DNA of 64,000 nucleotides, from positions 62,001 to 126,000 of the forward strand of contig DFOS01000005.1 of the NCBI GenBank assembly GCA_002376845.1. Direction: 5' to 3'. Under the pieces are notes generated by a model. That model was not told the DNA's origin. It ran no database searches and was given only the letters and a program-made list of their open reading frames with translations. Below, piece after piece: positions 43,904 through 53,041 of the stretch. The first letter of the stretch is position 1. Every line of letters starts with the position of its first letter. This DNA comes from Bdellovibrionaceae bacterium UBA3535. GTDB lineage: Bacteria; Bdellovibrionota; Bdellovibrionia; Bdellovibrionales; UBA840. The translations under genes and the position numbers were made by a program.

Positions 43904-44179
43904 ATGAACAAGGCACAGCTAGTAGAGCGCATTGCTAAAAAAGCGAATACCACAAAATGTGAAGCAGAAAAAATTCTGGATAGCACATTGGATGTGATTT
44001 GTAGTTCGGTAAAAAAAGGCGATGAAGTTAAGCTGGTAGGCTTCGGCACTTTTTCTAAAATGAAGCGCAATGCACGCAAGGGTACCAATCCCAAAACTGG
44101 TGAAGAAATTAAAATTCCTGCGGCTTGGTATCCAAAATTTCGCCCTGGCTCCGACTTTAAAAATCTGCTAAAAAAATAA
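43904..44179 (+). CDS. hup: HU-family DNA-binding protein
   Basis: 91 residues from the ATG at 43904, with AAGGAG eight bases before it; a GTG three codons earlier is less likely. NKAQLVERIAKKANTTKCEAEKILD is the HU dimerisation helix, and LVGFGTFSKMKRNARKGTNPKTGEEI contains the arm with the conserved Pro. It is closer to HU than the IHF-like paralogue at 7993. It lies three bases before pfkA, an unusual pairing that may link nucleoid and glycolysis expression. Confidence 0.92.
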   Translation: MNKAQLVERIAKKANTTKCEAEKILDSTLDVICSSVKKGDEVKLVGFGTFSKMKRNARKGTNPKTGEEIKIPAAWYPKFRPGSDFKNLLKK

Positions 44180-44182
44180 GAT

Positions 44183-45148
44183 ATGAAACTTGGTGTATTT
44201 ACTAGCGGCGGGGATGCCCCCGGAATGAATGCAGCCATTCGAGCTGTTGTCAGATCGGCATACCATCACAAATACGGGGTGGTCGCCATTCTCTCCGGCT
44301 ACGAAGGCATGCTAAAGGGCGATTATATGCCCTTAGATCTTCGCAGCGTTGCCAATTTGATTCACCGGGGCGGCACCTTTATCAAAACCGCCCGCTCGCA
44401 GGATTTTTTACAAGCAGCCCGAAGAAAAGATGCTTTTGATAAATTAAAACAAGAGGGCATCGACGCCCTCATTTGCATTGGCGGCGATGGTAGCTTTAAA
44501 GGCGCACTCGCACTGCATGAAGAACAAGGCATGCCCGTCATCGGTATCCCGGGAACCATAGACAATGATATCTACGGTACGGATCATACCATTGGTTTTG
44601 ATACAGCGGTAAATACGGCTCTAGAGGCCATTGACCGAATTCGTGATACTGCCAACTCCCATTCTCGCTTGTTCATTGTTGAGGTAATGGGTCGTAACTC
44701 CGGCTATATCGCTATGGATGTAGGGATTGCTGGCGGTGCACAGGATATTTTTATACCAGAGGAAGCAAACAATATTGATGCCTGCATTCAATCTTTAAAA
44801 GACTCCAGATCTAGAGGTAAGCAATACAGCATACTGGTAAGTGCCGAGGGACAAAAACCAGGGCGGGCTTATGATCTATGTGAAGCAATTAAAAAGAACA
44901 CCGGCATTGATGCCAAGGTTTGCATTCTTGGTCATATTCAGCGCGGGGGAAGCCCCTCAGCGCGCGACAGAGTGCTGGCTTCGGCCATGGGGGCCTATGC
45001 GGTGGATGCCTTATCGAAGGGTTACCAACACCATATGGCAGGCGTACAAAATGGCCAAATGACCTTGATCGATCTAAAAGAAGCCATTAGCAAGCGTCCG
45101 CGTATGAGGCAGGACAAGCTGCAGCTGGCGCGCATTCTTTCTGTCTAA
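44183..45148 (+). CDS. pfkA: ATP-dependent 6-phosphofructokinase
   Basis: 321 residues; phosphorylates fructose 6-phosphate. GVFTSGGDAPGMNAAIRAVVR is the start, GGDGSFKGA is the ATP-type (GGDGS) loop, GTIDNDIYGTDHTIGFDTA is the catalytic segment, with the catalytic Asp in TIDND, and GHIQRGGSPSARDR is the C-terminal substrate site. It is directly behind hup. The last four bases (stop codon) overlap the stop of the convergent secreted-protein gene. Confidence 0.96.
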   Translation: MKLGVFTSGGDAPGMNAAIRAVVRSAYHHKYGVVAILSGYEGMLKGDYMPLDLRSVANLIHRGGTFIKTARSQDFLQAARRKDAFDKLKQEGIDALICIGGDGSFKGALALHEEQGMPVIGIPGTIDNDIYGTDHTIGFDTAVNTALEAIDRIRDTANSHSRLFIVEVMGRNSGYIAMDVGIAGGAQDIFIPEEANNIDACIQSLKDSRSRGKQYSILVSAEGQKPGRAYDLCEAIKKNTGIDAKVCILGHIQRGGSPSARDRVLASAMGAYAVDALSKGYQHHMAGVQNGQMTLIDLKEAISKRPRMRQDKLQLARILSV

Positions 45149-45756
45149 TATGAATCGCAAACAGCAAATTCGGCGCAAAGCTGATCCACGGAAGAATCAA
45201 ATTCCTCTTCCAGGCCATTCCACTCTACAAAATCCACCATTTCCTCTGCGCTCCATTGCTCGTTCAATATAAACAATGCGGGCGCCTCTTGATAGGACTC
45301 TACATCGTCCAAGTCGGCAGCCCTAGCACCGGCACTGGCAAAAATGGCAAAAGTACCGGAGGAAGCGCGCAGCATATTTGTCATTTTGGCCCATAAGGCT
45401 GACAAAGAAGCTGCCGCGATCAATGTAGTATTTTCTTTAATGGTTGCGGTAAAAAGAGCGACACTATCTTCTCTTGCAAAGGTATCGGCAAAACTACGCA
45501 AGCTTTCCAAATCGGCTATGCGCTCTTGTCGCGTTTTAAAAATCCCAAGAGGACCAGCATCAGTATCATAACCATTTTCCACATCCCAAGCGCTGGATTC
45601 GCCCTCTCTAGGGTTGCTAGAGCCTTCGTCCACAGGACCATTGATGTTTTCACCCTGACGGTCTTTATGGCGTCCAACCTCACCGATATCCACTTCTTGG
45701 GCCAAGGCTTGATTACAAAAAACAAAAACTAGTAGGGGTAGAAATAAAGTCTTCAT
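45145..45756 (-). CDS. Secreted acidic protein, unknown
   Basis: 203 residues from the ATG at 45754-45756, with AGGAG before it. Signal peptide MKTLFLPLLVFVFCNQALAQ. The mature protein is acidic (DVENGYDTDAGPLG, WNGLEEEFDSS), has a helical middle (RQERIADLESLRSFADTFARED and a small hydrophobic stretch LIAAASLSALW) and two cysteines near the end (DQLCAEFAVCDSY). No known domain. Upstream on the minus strand is the flagellar operon, but a terminator separates them. Confidence 0.7.
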   Translation of the reverse strand: MKTLFLPLLVFVFCNQALAQEVDIGEVGRHKDRQGENINGPVDEGSSNPREGESSAWDVENGYDTDAGPLGIFKTRQERIADLESLRSFADTFAREDSVALFTATIKENTTLIAAASLSALWAKMTNMLRASSGTFAIFASAGARAADLDDVESYQEAPALFILNEQWSAEEMVDFVEWNGLEEEFDSSVDQLCAEFAVCDSY

Positions 45757-45855
45757 TCGGGGCTCTCCTATTTGTCGTCGGTATAACAAAAATTAAGCAG
45801 AAGGAACACCATTTCGGCAAAGACATGAAATTTGTTCAGAAATCGGAGCATTAAT

Positions 45856-45885
45856 AAAAAAGAGGGCACCCTTCGGGCACCCTCT
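45856..45885 (-). terminator. Terminator of the flagellar operon
   Basis: On the minus strand, AGAGGG pairs with CCCTCT around an internal mismatch pair and a CCC/GGG top, and a T run follows. It lies 57 bases after the flgE stop and marks the operon end. Confidence 0.82.
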
Positions 45886-45941
45886 CTAAGTTCTATCTAC
45901 GATTTCCGGATCACTAGTGCGGAAAAGGTAGCTGACACCTA

Positions 45942-47228
45942 TTATCTCTTCAGGTTGATCACTTCATCCAATAGCTGATCGGTCGTCGAGATCGTCTTGG
46001 CGTTCGCCTGGAAGGATCTTTGGTTCTGAATCAAGCCAACAAATTCTGTAGCTAAATCCACTGTCGATCTTTCTAGTGACTTGGCATAAATTTGACCACG
46101 TCCATTTTTACCAGGAGTACCAATTGCAGGCGGGCCTGAATTTTTAGACTCTTTAAAACGGTTGTTACCCGCTTTAAATAGGCCTTCACTGTTTTCAAAC
46201 TTTGCCAATGCAATTTGATAAAGATCCTTCGTATTACCGTTCGAATACTGTGCCGCAAGCACACCATTATCGTTGAATGACAAACTAATGATCGTACCTG
46301 CTGCATAACCGTCTTGCGACCATTTGTGCATATCAGACTCTGAACCAAACTGTTTTGTACCTTCTTCGCCCTTACCAGTATCGGTAACTAAAGAATCACC
46401 AAAATCTAGCTTTACTTGCTGGTTCGGGAAGGCACCACCAGTGAAGTTCCAGTTATTGAAAGTTTGCTCTTCTGTGCTTAAAACACCATACTCGTCAAAT
46501 GTAAGGGTACCACCCACTACCTTTGATAGCTTACCAGCGGTTCCACCTACTACTTCGGAACCATCCACCATTCCGTTGTATTCCCAAGTAGAATCTGCCG
46601 TTTTGTTAAAAAACATAAAGACATTATGCTTGGTACCTTGCGAGTCATACATCTCAATTGATGTAGAGAACTGTGAGGAATCGTGCGGATTTTCAGGATC
46701 AAAATCAGGCTTTATTGGATCAAGAGCATTTAAGTTCAAATGCATTGTGATTTTTTCTGTGCCTTTTGCCGGAATCAATGCTTGCGGAAATTTAATTCCT
46801 TCCATTTCTGCCGTAGTTCGACCAGCATCATCAATTTTGTAACCCTGAACCAATTGCTTATCATTGGTTTTCAGTACTCCATTCTTATCAAAAGTGAAGG
46901 AACCATCACGGGTAAAAGTTTGCCCATCACTTCCTTTTACCACAAAGTAACCATCACCTGAGATAGCCAAATCTGTAGCTTTCTCTGTGCGATCTACAGT
47001 ACCTTGCAACATGATGGGGTTTACCGCACCGATCTTCACACCTCGACCGATTTGGTTACCACCTTCAATCCCTTTTAGGGACTTTGCAATGATGTCTTGA
47101 AATTCCACTCTTGAGGATTTAAAGCCAGTTGTATTGGCGTTGGCGATATTATCACCGATTACGTTAAGCGCTTCCCCCTGCGCCTTCATACCGGATATAC
47201 CAGTATATAACGACGTTAGTATACTCAT
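45942..47228 (-). CDS. flgE: Flagellar hook protein FlgE
   Basis: 428 residues. The N-terminal MSILTSLYTGISGMKAQGEALNVIGDNIANANTTGFKSS is the conserved rod/hook coiled-coil start; DLAISGDGYFVVKG follows, and the C-terminal coiled coil is SLERSTVDLATEFVGLIQNQRSFQANAKTI. The hook domain in the middle is of ordinary size. The last gene of the operon; GGAGG lies four bases before the ATG within a structured leader. Confidence 0.96.
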   Translation of the reverse strand: MSILTSLYTGISGMKAQGEALNVIGDNIANANTTGFKSSRVEFQDIIAKSLKGIEGGNQIGRGVKIGAVNPIMLQGTVDRTEKATDLAISGDGYFVVKGSDGQTFTRDGSFTFDKNGVLKTNDKQLVQGYKIDDAGRTTAEMEGIKFPQALIPAKGTEKITMHLNLNALDPIKPDFDPENPHDSSQFSTSIEMYDSQGTKHNVFMFFNKTADSTWEYNGMVDGSEVVGGTAGKLSKVVGGTLTFDEYGVLSTEEQTFNNWNFTGGAFPNQQVKLDFGDSLVTDTGKGEEGTKQFGSESDMHKWSQDGYAAGTIISLSFNDNGVLAAQYSNGNTKDLYQIALAKFENSEGLFKAGNNRFKESKNSGPPAIGTPGKNGRGQIYAKSLERSTVDLATEFVGLIQNQRSFQANAKTISTTDQLLDEVINLKR

Positions 47229-47297
47229 AGGACCTCCATGTCCATACTGCCTCAGTCGGTCGGCAGTAGTTTGGAGGGCTTCCTTACCCTTAGGTAA
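47229..47297 (-). promoter_or_regulatory. Structured leader before flgE
   Basis: Three small hairpins can form in the 82 bases before flgE: TTACC/GGTAA (47284-47297), ACTGCC/GGCAGT (47246-47267) and GGAC/GTCC (47230-47243), the last holding the flgE ribosome binding site GGAGG. Possibly post-transcriptional control of hook synthesis. Confidence 0.4.
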
Positions 47298-47310
47298 AGT
47301 CCAGCCCTGT

Positions 47311-47724
47311 TTATAAAATCACTGTACTATCAATATTGGTAAAAACATTTTCCTTCATCATGCTTTGATCGAGAGCCGTAACTACGGTCTTATTTTTTAT
47401 ATTCACGATCATGGCAGTGGAATCCATTAATACCAATGTTTCCTTTGCTCCTTTGCTTTCAGCCTTAGAAACCGCAGTTTCTAATTTGGCCAATTGTTCC
47501 GGCCCCATTTGTATGCCTCTCGAACGTATTCGATCGAGAGCATGGTTGGAGAACTGAATCCCAGGAGCCTGCTTGTTCTCCAGTCCTTGCTTTGCATCCA
47601 TCTCCTTTCCAAGAATGTCTGCAAAACTAGGGCCTTTGCCTTTCAAAGGCTGTTGTTGACTATTCGGCTTCTCAAAGCCGCCTAATCCTTCTATGTTTTT
47701 GGAACCAATCTTATTGATTTCCAT
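47311..47724 (-). CDS. TIGR02530-type flagellar operon protein (flg_new)
   Basis: 137 residues. FSNHALDRIRSRGIQMGPEQLAKLETAVSKAESKGAKETLVLMDSTAMIVNIKNKTVVTAL is the conserved core of a small family that sits between flgD and flgE in Gram-positive and some Gram-negative flagellar operons. Its function is not established. The N-terminus (MEINKIGSKN) is variable. It overlaps the flgD stop by 14 bases. Confidence 0.85.
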   Translation of the reverse strand: MEINKIGSKNIEGLGGFEKPNSQQQPLKGKGPSFADILGKEMDAKQGLENKQAPGIQFSNHALDRIRSRGIQMGPEQLAKLETAVSKAESKGAKETLVLMDSTAMIVNIKNKTVVTALDQSMMKENVFTNIDSTVIL

Positions 47725-48700
47725 CTGCTCCTACTTTCTTTAACTTATCTTTTAAGTCCTTTTGCATTGCCACTTGGTCAAGGTTACCTAAAGGACGCAT
47801 ACCTTTATTTTCCTCTTGATTGTCTGCCTTTTTCAAGTCCGGTTTATTAGCTCCCTCTGCTTTGGTAGCGTCAGTTTGCTGGTTATCACTGGACTTTTTC
47901 AGAACCGAGGAATCTTCTATGGTTTTTACATCCTGAAGTTTCACCGTTTGCTTTCCTACCATCAAGACAGGTCCTTCTGGGCCAAAGTTAACACCAGTAA
48001 TTCTACCAGCGACTTTGGTATTAGCGATGATACTTTGACCATCTTCTCCCTTGGCAATAATACCAATAAGATATTCCCCAGCAGCGGCATCATAACCCTC
48101 TTCGTCTTTCGCATTCCAGGTAATACTGTTTGTACCTTCCTTAAGATTGTTTAAATCATAGGTACGAATTTGATTACCCTGCTTATCACTAATGGTTACC
48201 TTTGCCTCTTTGGCTGCTTTTGGTAGATCGAAACGAATTTCGTGCTCCTCTTGACCTTTGGAATGACTAAGGACAGAAGAATCCGAACTAATCACCTTTC
48301 CAACCATCGCTAGTGCTTGGTATTTTTCATTCGGCGATTGCGCACTAACCAACTTTTGGATTCCAGAATTCATATTCTGCAATTGCTCCAGTGAAGTAAA
48401 TTGTGCCAACTGCGCCGCCATTTCATGCGACTTCAGCGGGTTGGTAGGGTCTTGGTTTTTCATTTGCTCGAGCATGAGCTTCATGAAAGCATCTTTGTCT
48501 AGCTCGTTACTTCCTACTTTTCTACGCTTAGCGGGATCAACCCAATTGGGATCAGCAATTTCATTTAAGACCGTTCCAATGTCCTTACCGTCAAAGGCCT
48601 CCTTTGCCAGCGCGGACTGTCTTTGGAACTTATCATCGGAGTTCGCTCCCACTCTCTCCGTTTGAATTGGATTCGCTCCTACGCTCTTACTTGAAATCAT
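47711..48700 (-). CDS. flgD: Flagellar hook-cap (hook assembly) protein FlgD
   Basis: 329 residues. ELDKDAFMKLMLEQMKNQDPTNPLKSHEMAAQLAQFTSLEQLQNMN is the N-terminal signature of FlgD that scaffolds the hook. FlgD-Ig/tudor part: ITWNAKDEEGYDAAAGEYLIGI. A Lys/Asp-rich tail of about 80 residues extends beyond the usual end, longer than in enteric FlgD. It sits between fliK and flg_new. Confidence 0.94.
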   Translation of the reverse strand: MISSKSVGANPIQTERVGANSDDKFQRQSALAKEAFDGKDIGTVLNEIADPNWVDPAKRRKVGSNELDKDAFMKLMLEQMKNQDPTNPLKSHEMAAQLAQFTSLEQLQNMNSGIQKLVSAQSPNEKYQALAMVGKVISSDSSVLSHSKGQEEHEIRFDLPKAAKEAKVTISDKQGNQIRTYDLNNLKEGTNSITWNAKDEEGYDAAAGEYLIGIIAKGEDGQSIIANTKVAGRITGVNFGPEGPVLMVGKQTVKLQDVKTIEDSSVLKKSSDNQQTDATKAEGANKPDLKKADNQEENKGMRPLGNLDQVAMQKDLKDKLKKVGADGNQ

Positions 48701-48741
48701 AACTACCCTCTTGTTTTGAGAGCCCGCAAGCCCTCTTTAAA

Positions 48742-50478
48742 TTAAGCCACAACACTTAAACGGCCATTCTCGTTACTTCTTCTTCTCTGGTACTGTTGAC
48801 CCTCTTTTGCTGCATCATTGGGGTCTTCCGATTCCAGATACGAAGATCGGGCATTAGCAAAATTAAATGCTTTTTGCGCCGATCCATGTTGATTTCTAAA
48901 GAAATCCAGGAACTGACGAGCATTCTCTCTTTGCTGATCTGCCAACTGCTGTTCGAGCTGGTTACGCATGTCTTGTGCTGTATCTACTTTTATATCTCTT
49001 AAATCTAATTTGCCATCAGCCAACCCTGTTTTCAGGTGATGGATTTCTGCTTCAATCAGTTTTTTTGTGGACGATTTTTCTGCTGTAACATGCAAGTCAA
49101 CCTTACCTTCATTAACAGCTACTTTTAAATGAACTTCACCCAAATTTTCTGGATTCAGCTGAATTTTCATTTCGCCGCCACCGCGTTGAAGTAGTAGATC
49201 TGCTTTCTTGACCAATTCGTTAACGGCAACTTTCTCACCATCAACCTGCATTTGGTTGGCATTGATCACTTGGGTTTTAGCACCCATCTTTCCTACTTCT
49301 GCTTTTTGCTGATTTTTAGCCGAAGAAATTAGATTATCCAAACCTTCTTCACCTTCGAGCACATACTCCTCTTCCGTCAAAACCTTATCCCCAGAAAGCA
49401 TGGCAGCCTCATCGCTCCAAGCATTTTGCTCAAAGCCATTGAATTCGCTCGTATTGGCTGTATTACCAACTTCAACATTCTGAATCCAATTGGGCACATC
49501 TGCGTTCACTTCCCCTTTATTTTGGAAAGCTTCTAGCTTTTCTGAATTTAATCGGTTTTGATGACGGAGCATTACATTCGCTTCCGGTTGGGAAGCCTGC
49601 ATGCTCTGCGCATTTTGAACGACCTCACTGTTCTCTTGACTTGGATAAACATTAAAGAAGCGATTATTTAAAGCATCCAGCTTTGCATTTCGCTCAGCTA
49701 GTTTTACTTGTTTCTCCTCTGCAGGAGTTAAAGACTTCTCTGGAATAAAATCCCAATTCTTATCCAAGGCCATTTGACCTGAAGTGTTCTGCTGCACGGG
49801 CAAAATCGCTTCTTGCAAACTAGGCTCAGGGAGCTTTATCCCCTGTAGCATTTCGGAGTACAAAGCTTTCGCTTTTGGCTCCTGCATATTATCCAACTGT
49901 AGATTCTGTACAAATGCATCTTTCGTCTTACTAACAGGCATACCCAAAGTTTCCTTTGGCATAAGAGCGAAAGCAGCCAGAATTCGCTCTGGCCCAACAC
50001 CTAATTCCCTCTCCATGGAGTCCAGAAATTCTAGCATTGGCTCTTGTTTTCCTTTGTTTTGTACTGCATTTGTTTGAGTAGTATCTACCCAAAAATCTGT
50101 TCTTGGATCAGCTGCTGTTTTTTTCTCAGTGCTAAGTTTATCTTGCCCTGTTTCATTAACAGCATTTTGCCTTGTTTCCATTTGTTGCTGCTTACCTGAA
50201 TCCTTTTTTTCGCTAGCTCTTAAGGGTTGCTCCCTCTTGTTGGCATCGCGCGAATCCTTTTGGTCCACAGCACTACGATCTTGCTTTTCCCGAAGCCGAT
50301 CCGATTCCTGTCTTCTATCTGTTTGAGAATTTAACTCCCGTTCAAAGCTTTTTGCATCTTGCTTTGTACGGTTTTCTCCCAGATCTTCTTTCCACGAACT
50401 GGTATCAGCTTTCGGCTTTTGCGCCGCAAGCACATTTGATAATGAAGAAAGTGAATTCATATTCACTCCTCCGCTCAT
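48742..50478 (-). CDS. fliK: Flagellar hook-length control protein FliK
   Basis: 578 residues. The N-terminal two thirds are low-complexity, rich in Gln, Asn, Glu and Lys, as in FliK rulers. The C-terminal switch domain is at about 425-515: LLLQRGGGEMKIQLNPENLGEVHLKVAVNEGKVDLHVTAE. Two starts are equally good: the ATG at 50478 (AAGGAGGAG before it) or the ATG 18 bases on (GGAGGAG before it). Measures hook length and switches export specificity. Confidence 0.92.
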   Translation of the reverse strand: MSGGVNMNSLSSLSNVLAAQKPKADTSSWKEDLGENRTKQDAKSFERELNSQTDRRQESDRLREKQDRSAVDQKDSRDANKREQPLRASEKKDSGKQQQMETRQNAVNETGQDKLSTEKKTAADPRTDFWVDTTQTNAVQNKGKQEPMLEFLDSMERELGVGPERILAAFALMPKETLGMPVSKTKDAFVQNLQLDNMQEPKAKALYSEMLQGIKLPEPSLQEAILPVQQNTSGQMALDKNWDFIPEKSLTPAEEKQVKLAERNAKLDALNNRFFNVYPSQENSEVVQNAQSMQASQPEANVMLRHQNRLNSEKLEAFQNKGEVNADVPNWIQNVEVGNTANTSEFNGFEQNAWSDEAAMLSGDKVLTEEEYVLEGEEGLDNLISSAKNQQKAEVGKMGAKTQVINANQMQVDGEKVAVNELVKKADLLLQRGGGEMKIQLNPENLGEVHLKVAVNEGKVDLHVTAEKSSTKKLIEAEIHHLKTGLADGKLDLRDIKVDTAQDMRNQLEQQLADQQRENARQFLDFFRNQHGSAQKAFNFANARSSYLESEDPNDAAKEGQQYQRRRSNENGRLSVVA

Positions 50479-50511
50479 TTATCTCCTCCTTTCTGGGACT
50501 TGCTGCCCCAA

Positions 50512-51261
50512 TTATTTATTAATATAGCCAGCGTATTTCTCAGACAGTCGTCTGGCTTTTGCCGGCTCTATATAATTTAAAATATTGGCCGCATTGGCCT
50601 TTTTCATTTTTCCTAAAATTTCAATAGCTAATTTTTCATCCAACTCTTCAAAAAGCTTTGCTGCCAGTGCTGGTTTCATATTGGAATATACCTCCACCAG
50701 CTTTTGCACGCGCTTCTCATCTTTATTCACCTCTGTGGACAATGCGCTGGAGATGTCTTCTCGTATCTTTTTGATCTCTGCTAATTTTTTATCTAGATCT
50801 TGCCTTTGGCTCTGAATCTCGTCGGCCAAGGCATTTAGGTTCTTCTCTCTTTGATCCAATTCTTTACGGCGCTCTTCTAGGCCCTGAAATATACGAATTT
50901 CCTCATCTGTCCATTCTTCCTTGTTCTGCACTTCCACTTGTTTCTTTGCTGGTTTTGCAGCTTCCTTTTTCTCTTCCGCATTTACTTTAGTTACGGGAGA
51001 AACTTTTACCTTTACATTCATGTTTTTAAGGTAATCGAGAACCTCTTTCTGATAATAATGAAATCCAGATAAGATCACTAAGGAAACAACACAGCCTGAT
51101 GCCAAGCGAACAGGAAATGGTCTTTTCTTTCTTTTTCTTCTTTTTTGGTTTGCACGTTGCTCCTGTATAATTCTACGAACCCTTTCTAAATCAGGATCTA
51201 CCTGCTGCTTAGGACGCTTAATATTCACTTGATCTTTTATATCTACATTGAGGTGATCCAT
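50512..51261 (-). CDS. MotE-like flagellar protein (MgtE_N-type C-terminus)
   Basis: 249 residues. Cytoplasmic basic start, one membrane helix (FPVRLASGCVVSLVILSGFHYY, about 48-70), then a periplasmic coiled coil (about 100-185) and a C-terminal helical domain KLFEELDEKLAIEILGKMKKANAANILNYIEPAKARRLSEKY, the MgtE-N/MotE pattern. MotE in alphaproteobacteria chaperones MotC; similar YlxF-type genes sit beside fliJ elsewhere. Its ATG overlaps the fliJ stop. Confidence 0.8.
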   Translation of the reverse strand: MDHLNVDIKDQVNIKRPKQQVDPDLERVRRIIQEQRANQKRRKRKKRPFPVRLASGCVVSLVILSGFHYYQKEVLDYLKNMNVKVKVSPVTKVNAEEKKEAAKPAKKQVEVQNKEEWTDEEIRIFQGLEERRKELDQREKNLNALADEIQSQRQDLDKKLAEIKKIREDISSALSTEVNKDEKRVQKLVEVYSNMKPALAAKLFEELDEKLAIEILGKMKKANAANILNYIEPAKARRLSEKYAGYINK

Positions 51262-51707
51262 TACCCTACTACCTTCCTACGCATATTTACTAAATCGTCC
51301 ATTTCTTTTTGTTCTCTTTTCTGCATCTCTTTTTTAAAAATTTGTTCTTTTTTATCTTTTAAAACCTCTAATTTTTTTACCTCTTTGCGCATCTCCAACC
51401 ACTCATATTCTTTTCTCTCGAGCTCTTGCTTTAAAATACGGATTTGATCGCTCTTCTCCTTTATATGATGACGTTCTCCGTATATATGCGCATCCACTTG
51501 GTCCAATAGACCCTGTATATTCTTACCATTCTTTTTATATTCTAAAGCCAAAGCATAGGATTGCTCTATATTTTCATACATTTGCACGAGTTGCTTTTGC
51601 TCATTTTGTACTTTGGCCTGTATACTTGCTACTTCCATCTGTAATTGCTCTGCCTGAAAGCGTTTTATTTTTAGTACGCCCTCTAAACGAAATCGAAATT
51701 TCTTCAT
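51261..51707 (-). CDS. fliJ: Flagellar export chaperone FliJ
   Basis: 148 residues, a continuous two-helix coiled coil (KKFRFRLEGVLKIKRFQAEQLQMEVAS) of the FliJ type, which sits in the centre of the FliI hexamer and couples the ATPase to the export gate. Assignment rests on the coiled-coil start and its location between fliI and the MotE-like gene. Confidence 0.9.
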   Translation of the reverse strand: MKKFRFRLEGVLKIKRFQAEQLQMEVASIQAKVQNEQKQLVQMYENIEQSYALALEYKKNGKNIQGLLDQVDAHIYGERHHIKEKSDQIRILKQELERKEYEWLEMRKEVKKLEVLKDKKEQIFKKEMQKREQKEMDDLVNMRRKVVG

Positions 51708-51709
51708 TG

Positions 51710-53041
51710 TTAAAACCTAGCTGTAAGTTGGACTAGGAAATTTCTGCAATCATCCATATGCACTTCCTCGTCTACTTTTTGTTTTAAGAAGCTCTGTATC
51801 TCATCATGGAATTCAATGGCTTTATCTATTTTGGGGTTTGTACCCTCTTGGTATGCTCCGATTTGGATCATATCTTCGGCTTCAGCATATATCGCCATAA
51901 GCTCTCGCACTTTCATGGATGCTTCCAGGGTTTCAGGGTCCTGCACCTTTTGCATTACCCGAGAAGCACTTGCCAATACATCAATTGCCGGGAAGTGAGC
52001 TTTCTGCGCCAACTTTCTTGATAAAACTATATGACCGTCTGCAATGGAGCGAACCGAATCTCCAATGGGATCATCTATATCATCACCTTCTACAAGAACT
52101 GTATAAATACCCGTAATACTTCCGCTTCCCTGAAAATTACCCGCACGCTCTAAAATTTTTGGTAATTGTGCAAAAACACTTGGAGTATATCCTTTGGTTG
52201 CTGGCGGCTCACCTGCTGCTAAACCCATCTCCCTTTGCGCCATTGCATAACGTGTTACAGAGTCCATAGTTAATAAAACTTTATTGCCCTGTTCAGCAAA
52301 GTATTCTGCAATCGTAGCAGCCAAAAAGGCCCCGCGCGCACGCAGTAGAGCATTTTCATCACTTGTCGCAGCGATGATAACGGTTTTTCTCATACCTTCT
52401 TCACCCAAGACATCTTCAATAAATTCCCGAACCTCTCTACCCCTTTCACCAATGAGCGCGATCACATTCACATCTGCTTCTGATTTTCGGCTCATCATTC
52501 CGAGCAATACCGATTTTCCAACACCGGAGCCAGCAAGCACAGATATTCTCTGGCCTTCGCCAACGGTAATAAAGGAATTGATCGCTTTCACTCCTAAATC
52601 TAAGGGTTTTGTAATTGGGTCACGGTTTAGTGGGTTCACAACATCGGAGTATAAGTTTCTTTCTTCATTTAAAAGAATTTTGCCCTTATTATCCAAAGGA
52701 TCACCAGTAGCATTGATTACGCGCCCAAGCAGACGCTTGCCAACTTTGACCGTAGCTCTAGATCTATAAAGCAAAATAGGAGAGCCCATACGTATACCGG
52801 TAACATGCGTATAGGGCATCATGATTACACGTTGTTCATTAATCCCTACAACCTCTACCGAAATATAGTCATTCCCATTATTAATAAAAATGCGACATAA
52901 ACTACCAATGGAAGCCCCTGGTAAATAGCCTTCAATCATATTGCCCACAATGCGAGTTACTTTTCCGCTTTCTTTTGCCACCGGGGCTGCATCTACCAAG
53001 CGTAAATACTTTTTTGTATTCATGATCAGGCCGTCACTCAC
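51710..53041 (-). CDS. fliI: Flagellum-specific ATP synthase FliI
   Basis: 443 residues. Walker A is GSGVGKS (171-177), and Walker B lies around VLLTMDSVTRYAMAQREMGLAAGEPPATKGY; SVLAGSGVGKS and ALIGERGREVREFIED are diagnostic of the flagellar/type III ATPase. The GTG start overlaps the fliH stop by one base and has GAGGGGG five bases upstream; an ATG six codons later has no ribosome binding site. Confidence 0.96.
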   Translation of the reverse strand: MSDGLIMNTKKYLRLVDAAPVAKESGKVTRIVGNMIEGYLPGASIGSLCRIFINNGNDYISVEVVGINEQRVIMMPYTHVTGIRMGSPILLYRSRATVKVGKRLLGRVINATGDPLDNKGKILLNEERNLYSDVVNPLNRDPITKPLDLGVKAINSFITVGEGQRISVLAGSGVGKSVLLGMMSRKSEADVNVIALIGERGREVREFIEDVLGEEGMRKTVIIAATSDENALLRARGAFLAATIAEYFAEQGNKVLLTMDSVTRYAMAQREMGLAAGEPPATKGYTPSVFAQLPKILERAGNFQGSGSITGIYTVLVEGDDIDDPIGDSVRSIADGHIVLSRKLAQKAHFPAIDVLASASRVMQKVQDPETLEASMKVRELMAIYAEAEDMIQIGAYQEGTNPKIDKAIEFHDEIQSFLKQKVDEEVHMDDCRNFLVQLTARF

